Positions 1 to 5,169 of a stretch of DNA of 6,847 bases are shown piece after piece. The stretch's first letter is position 1; each line of letters starts with the position of its first letter. The stretch is from RGVT01 sp037129475. GTDB lineage: Bacteria; Planctomycetota; Planctomycetia; Pirellulales; UBA1268. The notes below the pieces were generated by a model, which worked only from the letters and a program-made list of their open reading frames with translations, ran no database searches and was not told the DNA's origin. The translations under genes and the position numbers were made by a program. Where the stretch lies: contig JBAXUY010000145.1 of assembly GCA_037129475.1 (NCBI GenBank), positions 1-6,847 of the forward strand. The letters run 5' to 3'.

Positions 1-1112
1 GCGGCGAGGGCCGCCAGAGCTGCGACGCCCGTGGCGATCCAGAGCCGCCGTGTCGAGTCGACCTCCACCGCCTCGCGCTCGATCAGCGACTGCAGCCGCA
101 TCGTCGCCTCGCGCATCTCGAGCGTGCGCGTGTGCGGCCGCGCGGCCGAGGTCGCCTGCCCGATGGGCGCCACCGATACCGCGCCGGCCCACTCGGCCGG
201 GTCGCTCCAGGCGAGGGCCGAGGGCCGATGACGCGAGCCCGGGGCCACCGCCGCCTCGATTTCCGCCACTGCATGGAGAAGGTCGGTGGGGCTCGCATAG
301 CGTTCGGCAGGCTGCTTTGCGAGCAGCGTGTTCACGATCTCGCAAAGACCGGCAGGCAGGTCGGGCCGCAGCGTGGCGATCGGCGTGGCAGGCTGGTTGA
401 TGTGGGCCATCGCCACTGCCAGCGGCGTCGCGCCGTCGAACGGCGGCCTGCCGGCCAGCAGATGATAGATCGTCGCACCCAGGGAATAGAGGTCGCTGCG
501 GGTGTCGACCGGGCGGCCTTCGGCCTGTTCCGGACTCATGTAGAGCGGTGTGCCGAGCGTCATCCCGTCCTGCGTGAGATCCATGCCCTCGGGGCCGGCC
601 AGCACGCGGGCCAGGCCGAAGTCGGCCACCTTCACGTCGCCAGCCGGTGTGACGAGCAGGTTTTCCGGCTTGATGTCGCGGTGCACCACCCCCTGCTCCG
701 CCGCACGCACGAGCGCCGAACCCACCTGCCCGAGCACAGCCACGGCCTGCCGCGCATCGAGCGGCCCGCGCACCGTGAGCCAGGCCTTGAGTGTGGGGCC
801 CGCGACATACTCCTCGGCGAGGAAGTGCACGCCGTCGACGCACGCCACTTCGTGGATCTGGACGATGTGGCCGTGCACGAGCCCCGCGGCCGCGCGGGCC
901 TCCTGCGCGAATCGCTGCACCGCGGTGGCCTGCCGCACCGTGTCGGGCCGCAGCACCTTCACCGCCACCTGCCGCGCCAGCGACTCCTGCTCGGCCAGAT
1001 AGACGTCGGCCATCGCACCGCTTCCCAGCCGGCGCACGAGCCGGTATCCTCCGAGCCTCCGCCCGGAAAGATCCCCATCGCCGCTGGCGCTCGTCGAGCC
1101 GTCGCTCTTCAT
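1..1112 (-). CDS. PknB-type Ser/Thr protein kinase, C-terminus cut by window edge
   Basis: This is a eukaryotic-type (Hanks) protein kinase that phosphorylates Ser/Thr on target proteins from the cytoplasmic face of the membrane. About 370 residues are visible. The kinase domain spans about residues 23-285. It has a glycine-rich loop LGSGAMADVYLA (29-40), ATP lysine in VAVK (K52), helix-C glutamate E71, catalytic HRDIKPEN (144-151, base D146), DFG (164-166), activation-segment end GTPLYMSPEQ (187-196) and the structural aspartate D207 of SDLYSLG. A Pro/Ala-rich juxtamembrane stretch follows, and a membrane segment begins near residue 357 (LWIATGVAALAALA); in this family an extracytoplasmic sensor often comes next. 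The third glycine of the usual GxGxxG loop is Ala35. The start at 1112 is chosen because an in-frame ATG at 1148 would overlap the divergent cyclophilin start. Neither start has a clear Shine-Dalgarno. The kinase class is certain; its target and sensor are unknown. Confidence 0.95.
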   Translation of the reverse strand, partial: MKSDGSTSASGDGDLSGRRLGGYRLVRRLGSGAMADVYLAEQESLARQVAVKVLRPDTVRQATAVQRFAQEARAAAGLVHGHIVQIHEVACVDGVHFLAEEYVAGPTLKAWLTVRGPLDARQAVAVLGQVGSALVRAAEQGVVHRDIKPENLLVTPAGDVKVADFGLARVLAGPEGMDLTQDGMTLGTPLYMSPEQAEGRPVDTRSDLYSLGATIYHLLAGRPPFDGATPLAVAMAHINQPATPIATLRPDLPAGLCEIVNTLLAKQPAERYASPTDLLHAVAEIEAAVAPGSRHRPSALAWSDPAEWAGAVSVAPIGQATSAARPHTRTLEMREATMRLQSLIEREAVEVDSTRRLWIATGVAALAALA

Positions 1113-1134
1113 GCGTCCGAGCGTATCAGCCCCC

Positions 1135-1141
1135 AGAGGAG
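1135..1141 (+). promoter_or_regulatory. Ribosome-binding site of the cyclophilin gene
   Basis: AGAGGAG lies 5 nt before the ATG at 1147. It decides the start: the earlier in-frame ATG at 1111 would add 12 residues outside the fold and has no such site. The gap to the divergent kinase start is only 34 bp, so the promoter of this gene probably lies inside the kinase coding sequence. Confidence 0.75.
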
Positions 1142-1146
1142 TTTTC

Positions 1147-1683
1147 ATGCCCAAGCCGTCCGCCGCCGAGTTGCAGAAGGCCGCCAAGGCCGTCGACCTC
1201 GACCACTTCGATTACGAGGTCACGCTCGACACGTCCGCCGGGCCGATCCGGCTCGCCTTCGATGCAGATGCGGCGCCGGGACACGTGCGCAACATGGTTG
1301 CCCTCGCCGAGAGCGGCTTTTACGACGGCGGCTGCTTCCACCGGATCATCAAGGGCTTCATGATCCAGGGCGGCTGTCCCCAGGGCACCGGCACCGGCGG
1401 CCCGGGCTACACGATCCCCGCCGAGTTCAACCGCACGCCACACGAGCCGGGCGTGCTCTCCATGGCCCGCACGAGCGACCCCAACTCGGCCGGCAGCCAG
1501 TTCTTCATCTGCCTGGAAAAGGTGCCGCATCTCGACCGCCAGTACACGGCGTTCGGCCGCACCGCCGACCAGGCGAGCCTCGACGTGGTGAAGGCGATCG
1601 GCAATGTGCGCACCGGCGCGCAGGATCGGCCAGTCGACCCGGTCGTGATCAAGAAGGTCGTGGTCAGCAAGAAGCAGAAGTAG
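1147..1683 (+). CDS. Cyclophilin-type peptidyl-prolyl cis-trans isomerase
   Basis: The product is a 178-residue single-domain cyclophilin that catalyses cis-trans isomerisation of X-Pro bonds during protein folding. There is no signal peptide, so it is probably cytoplasmic. A short charged N-terminal extension (about 1-20) precedes the barrel. Active-site landmarks are FHRII (64-68, catalytic Arg66), FMIQGG (71-76), LSMAR (104-108) and GSQFFI (117-121). The position of human CypA Trp121 is His128 and that of His126 is Tyr133, as in many bacterial enzymes; loss of the Trp usually means weak cyclosporin binding. The start at 1147 is fixed by an AGAGGAG site. The stop codon TAG (1681-1683) is itself the first part of a REP-like repeat. 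The gene is divergent from the kinase and convergent with the protease. The length is normal for the small bacterial cyclophilins. Confidence 0.95.
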   Translation: MPKPSAAELQKAAKAVDLDHFDYEVTLDTSAGPIRLAFDADAAPGHVRNMVALAESGFYDGGCFHRIIKGFMIQGGCPQGTGTGGPGYTIPAEFNRTPHEPGVLSMARTSDPNSAGSQFFICLEKVPHLDRQYTAFGRTADQASLDVVKAIGNVRTGAQDRPVDPVVIKKVVVSKKQK

Positions 1684-1743
1684 GGACGGGCCTCCAGGCC
1701 TGTCCATCGAACGTAGGGACGGGCCTCCAGGCCTGTCCATCGA
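1680..1743 (+). repeat. REP-like palindromes, cluster 1, two forward copies
   Basis: Two identical 31-nt units lie at 1680-1710 and 1713-1743, separated by 2 nt. Each unit is GTAG, left arm GGACGGGC, centre CTCCAG, right arm GCCTGTCC, then ATCGA. The arms pair over 8 positions with one G.T wobble. The TAG of the first copy is the cyclophilin stop codon. The GTAG foot next to a palindrome is the hallmark of REP elements handled by RAYT transposases. No transposase is present in this window. Confidence 0.9.
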
Positions 1744-1790
1744 CAGAGCTGGAGCTCTGTCGCTACGGGGTGCTGGAGCTCTGTCGCTAC
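1741..1790 (-). repeat. REP-like palindromes, cluster 1, two inverted copies
   Basis: Read on the minus strand, the copy at 1741-1766 is GTAG, arm CGACAGAG, centre CTCCAG, arm CTCTGTCG, a perfect 8-bp stem. The copy at 1765-1790 keeps GTAG, the first arm and the centre, but its second arm is degenerate. The outermost TAG (1787-1789 on this strand) is the stop codon of the protease gene. The copy at 1741 shares CGA (1741-1743) with the end of the last forward unit, so the two orientations are fused tail to tail. Confidence 0.88.
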
Positions 1791-2803
1791 GTCGGCATGG
1801 TACGGCGGCCGCCGAAGATCGTGCGCAGGCCGAGGATCACGAGCGCCACGCCGCCGGCCGACGTGAGCATCGTCTGGCCCTGCGTGCGCACGTCGAGCAG
1901 TTGCTCGAGCGTCGGCTCCGGCGGCGCGTAGCCGGCGGGTGGCTGCGGCTCGGCCACGTGGGTCGACCGCTGGAGGATCTCGGCATCGGTGGCCGACGCC
2001 AAGCGTGCGGGGGGTTGTGGCGCCGGCGTGCCGAGGCTGCGGTCGATCGCGGGCTGATCCGAAAACTCGGCGATCGGCAGCGCCTGGAAGCCGCTCGAGC
2101 CCACGTCGCCCAGAAACGCCCGGAGCCGCGTGGTGCAACTGCCGATCGTGCGGCCGTCGTTCTGCCCGAAGAGGACGCCGGCGAGTTCACCGCGGCCGTT
2201 GAAGATCGGGCCGCCCGAGTCGCCCTGCCGCGCGGTCGCCGAAAGCTCGACGAACTCCATCGGATAGCCCGACCCGGGAGCGAGGTATTGCGTGCAGGGG
2301 CCGGTCTCGGAACGGAACTGGCCGCGGCCATAGCCGGCGATCGTGAGCGGCTCGCCCGGCAGCGGCTTCTCGGGCGCGAGCGACACGGGCGTGGCGTTCG
2401 GCTTCCAGATCACGATCGCTGCCAAGTCCCACGGCTCGTCCCAGCGGACCACCGTGCCGGCCGACTGAAATCCGTCGGGAAACTGCACGAGTACGCCCGA
2501 GCGGCTGTCGCGGATCACGTGCCAGTTGGTGAGCACGAGCCCCTGGTTGCGGTTGACGTCGACGAGAATCCCGGAGCCCATCGACGTGCCGGAGTTCTCA
2601 GGAGCGATGATCCGGGCCACGGCCGGGTGCGGTGTCTGGCCGGTGCCGATGTAGTCGGCGAACGCCTCGGGCGACCACTTGGCCGTCGGGGCCGCGGGCG
2701 AGCCGAAGCCCCAGCCCCAGGCTGCGAGCCCCTGCCCGCGGGCATCGGCCGCGAGGGCCGTGAGCATTGTTGCCAGGAGAAGCGTGCTGCACGTGCGTCG
2801 CAT
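1787..2803 (-). CDS. Secreted trypsin-like serine protease with C-terminal membrane anchor
   Basis: The product is a 338-residue PA-clan (chymotrypsin/trypsin-like) endopeptidase. A Sec signal peptide covers about residues 1-24 (MRRT, then a hydrophobic run, then ADARGQG). The catalytic triad is visible: His95 in TNWHVI, Asp126 in WDLAAI and Ser196 in GDSGGP. Cys170 and Cys223 could form a disulfide. After the protease domain (about 60-245) comes a Pro/Ala-rich linker (about 255-300). A hydrophobic segment at about 312-330 follows, then GGRRT, which looks like a stop-transfer anchor leaving the protease outside the cytoplasmic membrane. No PDZ domain is present, so this is not a canonical DegP/HtrA. 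The ATG at 2803 has an AGGAGA site 7 nt upstream. The 52-residue gene lies 30 bp upstream and is probably cotranscribed. The stop TAG is provided by a REP-like repeat. The substrate is unknown. Confidence 0.9.
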   Translation of the reverse strand: MRRTCSTLLLATMLTALAADARGQGLAAWGWGFGSPAAPTAKWSPEAFADYIGTGQTPHPAVARIIAPENSGTSMGSGILVDVNRNQGLVLTNWHVIRDSRSGVLVQFPDGFQSAGTVVRWDEPWDLAAIVIWKPNATPVSLAPEKPLPGEPLTIAGYGRGQFRSETGPCTQYLAPGSGYPMEFVELSATARQGDSGGPIFNGRGELAGVLFGQNDGRTIGSCTTRLRAFLGDVGSSGFQALPIAEFSDQPAIDRSLGTPAPQPPARLASATDAEILQRSTHVAEPQPPAGYAPPEPTLEQLLDVRTQGQTMLTSAGGVALVILGLRTIFGGRRTMPT

Positions 2804-2810
2804 GCGGGAG

Positions 2811-2816
2811 TCTCCT
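2811..2816 (-). promoter_or_regulatory. Ribosome-binding site of the protease gene
   Basis: On the minus strand AGGAGA lies 7 nt before the ATG at 2803. It matches in sequence and spacing the site in front of the 52-residue gene, which supports both starts. Confidence 0.75.
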
Positions 2817-2833
2817 GGCGATGGGCGGGAAGA

Positions 2834-2992
2834 TCAGTGCGGCGCGCCGCGGACGGCCTGCCGCCTCGTCTCCCGGTCGATGATCCGCCGCAGGAGCTCA
2901 CGGCGGAGCCGTGCGCGTTCGCGGTCGGAGGGGGATGGGATGGGACTGGTGCGAACCGGCTCGACCAACAGGCTGCTCGAATGGCTGACCAT
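2834..2992 (-). CDS. Probable small protein of 52 residues, unknown function
   Basis: I do not recognise this protein. The reading frame encodes 52 residues with a Ser/Pro-containing N-terminal part (1-22). A strongly charged, probably helical C-terminal half follows (about 23-47), rich in Arg and Glu (RERARLRRELLRRIIDRETR). There is no signal peptide or membrane segment. Three things support coding: AGGAGA at 7 nt spacing before the ATG at 2992, identical to the site of the following protease gene; about 87 percent G or C at third codon positions by hand count; and the 30-bp gap to the protease, which suggests one operon. The frame stays open to an ATG at 3103, but that start would run through the leader hairpin and has no comparable site. 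It could be a cytoplasmic partner or regulator of the protease unit; this is inference only. Chance coding in GC-rich DNA remains possible. Confidence 0.55.
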   Translation of the reverse strand: MVSHSSSLLVEPVRTSPIPSPSDRERARLRRELLRRIIDRETRRQAVRGAPH

Positions 2993-2999
2993 GGAAGGG

Positions 3000-3005
3000 T
3001 CTCCT
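3000..3005 (-). promoter_or_regulatory. Ribosome-binding site of the 52-residue gene
   Basis: On the minus strand AGGAGA is followed by 7 nt (CCCTTCC) and the ATG at 2992. It is the main reason to prefer this start. A stable hairpin ends only 4 nt upstream of the site. Confidence 0.6.
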
Positions 3006-3009
3006 GCCT

Positions 3010-3034
3010 GGTAGCGAAGCCGGCTCTTCGCACC
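3010..3034 (-). promoter_or_regulatory. Leader hairpin next to the ribosome-binding site of the 52-residue gene
   Basis: On the plus strand the arms are GGTAGCGAAG (3010-3019) and CTTCGCACC (3026-3034) with a CCGGCT loop: nine base pairs with one bulged base. In the minus-strand transcript the hairpin would sit in the 5' leader, 4 nt before the AGGAGA. It also contains GTAG followed by a palindrome (CGAAG / CTTCG), so it may be a short relative of the REP family rather than a regulator. A second copy of TTCGCACC lies inside the coding region (minus strand 2955-2948) and could pair with the same arm. Confidence 0.4.
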
Positions 3035-3079
3035 AATCTCGAGAGATCGGCTGCAGCTGCGAGAGACCTGCAGCGGAAA

Positions 3080-3109
3080 CTGGTCGTGCTGCGCAATCCG
3101 CACGACCAG
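3080..3109. other. Perfect 10-bp inverted repeat
   Basis: CTGGTCGTGC (3080-3089) and GCACGACCAG (3100-3109) are exact reverse complements around a 10-nt loop. On the minus strand the stem is followed by TTTCC. It lies about 140 nt after the threonine ammonia-lyase stop and about 90 nt before the 52-residue gene. It could be a weak intrinsic terminator for the upstream unit or an operator for the downstream one. The T run is too short to be sure. The rest of 3035-3125 shows no gene and no promoter I can support. Confidence 0.45.
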
Positions 3110-3125
3110 CAGGGTTTAGCACTGC

Positions 3126-3192
3126 GTAGGGATGGGGCTCCAGCCCTGTCCGTCGAGGCTCGTAGGGATGGGGCTCCAGCCCTGTCCGTCGA
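3126..3192 (+). repeat. REP-like palindromes, cluster 2, two forward copies
   Basis: Two identical 31-nt units lie at 3126-3156 and 3162-3192. Each is GTAG, arm GGATGGGG, centre CTCCAG, arm CCCTGTCC, then GTCGA. Compared with cluster 1 the innermost arm pair changes from C-G to G-C, keeping the stem paired. The first TAG (3127-3129) does not end any gene I can support. Confidence 0.9.
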
Positions 3193-3251
3193 CAGGCCTG
3201 GAGGCCTGTCGCTACACAGCGGAGTCGACAGGCCTGGAGGCCTGTCGCTAC
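3190..3251 (-). repeat. REP-like palindromes, cluster 2, two inverted copies
   Basis: Two identical copies lie at 3190-3215 and 3226-3251; identity extends 2 nt further, to 3188 and 3224. Read on the minus strand each is GTAG, arm CGACAGGC, centre CTCCAG, arm GCCTGTCG, a perfect 8-bp stem. The junction with the forward pair is GTCGAC (3188-3193). The outermost TAG (3250 to 3248) is the stop codon of the threonine ammonia-lyase gene. Confidence 0.9.
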
Positions 3252-4453
3252 GTGACGGAAAATCCTTCGGCAGCGAGGCGGGCCGCGAGGGCGGCCACGT
3301 GGTCGCGGTCGGCGGTGTCGACGGTCACCTCGACGCTCGTGGAGAAGACGTCGGGTCCGGAGAAGGCCCGGTCGTGCACGATCTCCCGCACGTTCGCACC
3401 GGCCGCGGCGATCACGGCCGAGAGCCGGGCGATGCCACCGGGCCGGTCGCTGACCCGCGTCGAAAACCGCCAGCGGCGGCCATCGGTCACGAGGCCGTGG
3501 TCGATCACGCGGTCGAGCATCGAGAGATCGATGTTGCCACCGCAGAGCAGGAGCACCACCTTTTTGCCGCGTAGGTCCGGGCAGCCGTCGTTGAAGAGCG
3601 CGGCGAGCGCCGCAGCCCCCGCCCCTTCGACGACCGTCTTTTCGAGTTCGAGCAGGCGTAGCACCGCGAGCGCGAGGGCGTCTTCGCCCACGGTCACCAC
3701 GCGGTCGACGAGCGGCGCGGCGATCGCAAACGACGTCTCGCCCACGGTGCCCACGGCGAGGCCGTCGGCGAGCGTGGGCCGAATCGCCACCGGCGTGGGT
3801 CTGCCGGCGGCGAGCGAGGCGGAGAGGCTGCCGGCGGCGGCAGGCTCCACGGCCACGATGGTGATCCCGGGCTTGAGCGCCTTGGCGGCGGTGGCCACGC
3901 CGGCGAGCAGGCCCGCGCCGCCGCAGGGAATCACGAGGGCGTCGGCGTCGGGCACGTCGTCGAGGATCTCGAGGCCCATCGTCCCCTGCCCTGCGATCAC
4001 GCGCAGATCGTCGAAGCCGTGAATCCGCTCGAGCCCGTCGCGGGCGGCGATCTCGACGGCGCGCCTGCGGGCGTCGTCGAACGTGTCGCCCTCCAGGATC
4101 ACCGTCGCCCCGAGCCTCCGGCACGTGGCCACCTTCACGAGCGGCGCGAACCGCGGCATCACGACCGTGACGGGGATGCCGAGGAGCTTGCCGTGGTAGG
4201 CGAGGCCGAGCGCGTGATTGCCGGCCGAGGCAGCCACGACGCCCCGGCGGCGCTTCGCATCGTCGAGCAGGAGGAGCGCGTTGCGGGCCCCGCGTTCCTT
4301 GAACGAACCGGTCCGCTGCAGGAGGTCGAGCTTGCAGAAGATCTCGGCGCCGGTGAGTTCGGAGAGCGGAATGCTCGGCGGGCACGGCGACCGGTAGATG
4401 CCGGAGCGGATCCGGTCGTGGGCGGCGCGAATGTCGGCGAGGGAGAGAGTCAC
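3248..4453 (-). CDS. ilvA: Threonine ammonia-lyase (threonine dehydratase) with C-terminal ACT domain
   Basis: This PLP enzyme of fold type II converts L-threonine (and usually L-serine) to 2-oxobutanoate (or pyruvate) and ammonia; 2-oxobutanoate feeds isoleucine synthesis. It has 401 residues, the size of the single-ACT form. The PLP lysine is K52 in RTGSFKERGA. Other landmarks are ASAGNH (75-80), the phosphate-binding loop CGGAGLLAG (177-185) and CGGN (304-307), where Cys304 takes the place of the common Ser near the PLP pyridine nitrogen. An ACT domain covers about 327-400 (begins RFSTRVSDRPGGIARL), suggesting allosteric control by an amino acid. The start is GTG at 4453; its GTGA overlaps the TGA of the HAD gene, with GAAGAG 6 nt upstream. 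The stop TAG belongs to a REP-like repeat. Catabolic (TdcB-like) or hydroxyaspartate dehydratase activity cannot be excluded, so the symbol is tentative. Confidence 0.93.
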   Translation of the reverse strand: MTLSLADIRAAHDRIRSGIYRSPCPPSIPLSELTGAEIFCKLDLLQRTGSFKERGARNALLLLDDAKRRRGVVAASAGNHALGLAYHGKLLGIPVTVVMPRFAPLVKVATCRRLGATVILEGDTFDDARRRAVEIAARDGLERIHGFDDLRVIAGQGTMGLEILDDVPDADALVIPCGGAGLLAGVATAAKALKPGITIVAVEPAAAGSLSASLAAGRPTPVAIRPTLADGLAVGTVGETSFAIAAPLVDRVVTVGEDALALAVLRLLELEKTVVEGAGAAALAALFNDGCPDLRGKKVVLLLCGGNIDLSMLDRVIDHGLVTDGRRWRFSTRVSDRPGGIARLSAVIAAAGANVREIVHDRAFSGPDVFSTSVEVTVDTADRDHVAALAARLAAEGFSVT

Positions 4454-5058
4454 GTGAGTCTCTTCGGGGCATGGAATGCCCGCACGTCGATCCAGGTCAT
4501 GCCGGCGGCCTTGGCGGCGGCGATTCCGAGGTCGCTGTCTTCCCACACCACGCACCGCTCGGGCTGGGCCGAGAGGCGGCGGGCCGCCTCGAGAAACGGC
4601 TCCGGGTCGGGCTTGTGCTTCGTGGTGTCTTCGCTGGCCACGATCGTGTCGAAGCAGTCGCCGATTCCCACGTGGTCGAGAATCCGCTGGCAGACGGCGC
4701 GGTAGCCGCCCGTGACCACGGCCAGCGGAATCCGCCCGCGCGAGCGGAGCACCACGTCGATCACCGGATCGATCGCCTCCACGTGCTCGAGCTGCGCGAG
4801 GAACGACGACTCCTTCATGTGCACGGCGTGATCGATGTCGATCTCGAGGCCGATCTCGCCGGCGAGCGTGGCCACGATGTCGCGGGTGGGGCGGCCACCC
4901 ATCGCGTAGAAGCGGTCTTCGTCGAACGCGATCCCGTGGGCCTCGGTCACGTGCAGCCAGGCCCGGTAGTGGGCCGGCATCGTGTCGGCGAGCGTGCCGT
5001 CGCAGTCGAAGAGCAACGCGTCGTGGTTCTGGAGCTGCCACACGGGTGGGGTGGGCAT
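4450..5058 (-). CDS. HAD-superfamily phosphatase, YqaB / beta-phosphoglucomutase-like (subfamily IA)
   Basis: The product is a 202-residue cytoplasmic haloacid dehalogenase-type hydrolase that acts on small phosphorylated metabolites through an aspartyl-phosphate intermediate. Motif I is FDCDGT (17-22; nucleophile Asp18, acid/base Asp20). Motif II is the Thr of VVTGG (Thr116). Motif III is Lys149 in HKPDP, and motif IV is WEDSDLGI (172-179; Glu173, Asp174). A helical cap lies between motifs I and II (about 25-90). The pattern around GGRPT, the spacing and the ending in IDVR resemble YqaB, a fructose-1-phosphate phosphatase, but the substrate cannot be read from sequence. The ATG at 5058 is the only one fitting the family start; no strong Shine-Dalgarno precedes it. 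The gene overlaps threonine ammonia-lyase by GTGA, so the two are probably cotranscribed and translationally coupled. It is divergent from the chemoreceptor. Confidence 0.92.
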   Translation of the reverse strand: MPTPPVWQLQNHDALLFDCDGTLADTMPAHYRAWLHVTEAHGIAFDEDRFYAMGGRPTRDIVATLAGEIGLEIDIDHAVHMKESSFLAQLEHVEAIDPVIDVVLRSRGRIPLAVVTGGYRAVCQRILDHVGIGDCFDTIVASEDTTKHKPDPEPFLEAARRLSAQPERCVVWEDSDLGIAAAKAAGMTWIDVRAFHAPKRLT

Positions 5059-5169
5059 GGTTGTGTGGCCTGGAGGGATCGTTTCGGGGGGACGGGAACC
5101 GGAGGATTCGTCCGGAAAGTAACCTATGGTTGACCCGGAAAACAGATCCTTCGCCCGGATTTCTCCGCC
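5059..5169. promoter_or_regulatory. Divergent intergenic region between HAD phosphatase and chemoreceptor genes
   Basis: These 111 bp must hold promoters for both directions. A TTGACC (5130-5135) points towards the chemoreceptor, but no convincing -10 box follows at the right distance. Short inverted repeats are present: CCGGA / TCCGG around 5099-5115, and AACC / GGTT around 5121-5131. None is strong enough to call an operator. This stretch is less GC-rich than its flanks. Confidence 0.4.

Noticed and set aside
1684..1786. Intrinsic bidirectional terminator between the convergent genes
   Set aside because: The palindromes could form hairpins at both transcript ends, but no T run follows any of them. 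They are better described as REP elements; a termination role is possible but not shown.
132..1931. A 599-residue open frame on the plus strand
   Set aside because: It runs antisense to the kinase, then out of frame through the cyclophilin and the repeat cluster. It has no family motifs; long shadow frames are expected in GC-rich DNA.
2989..3129. A plus-strand frame ending at the TAG of the leftmost cluster 2 repeat, which would be a fourth repeat-derived stop
   Set aside because: The frame has no ATG or ribosome-binding site and is short, so I cannot support a gene there.
1680..3251. CRISPR array
   Set aside because: The units are palindromic, occur in both orientations and have spacers of 0-8 nt, so they do not fit repeat-spacer structure. 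No cas genes are present.
1901..3574. A 557-residue open frame on the plus strand
   Set aside because: It is antisense to the protease, the 52-residue gene and the end of the ammonia-lyase gene. Its repeated DGAPALS peptides are just translated REP units.
3132..4022. A 296-residue plus-strand frame beginning with peptide repeats (GLQPCPS, GLEACRY)
   Set aside because: The repeats are the palindromes read as protein and the rest is antisense to the ammonia-lyase. Such repeats are a likely source of false hypothetical proteins.
3248..5041. The long version (597 residues) of the ammonia-lyase frame
   Set aside because: The part upstream of the GTG at 4453 is out of frame within the phosphatase gene; enzyme homology begins at the GTG.
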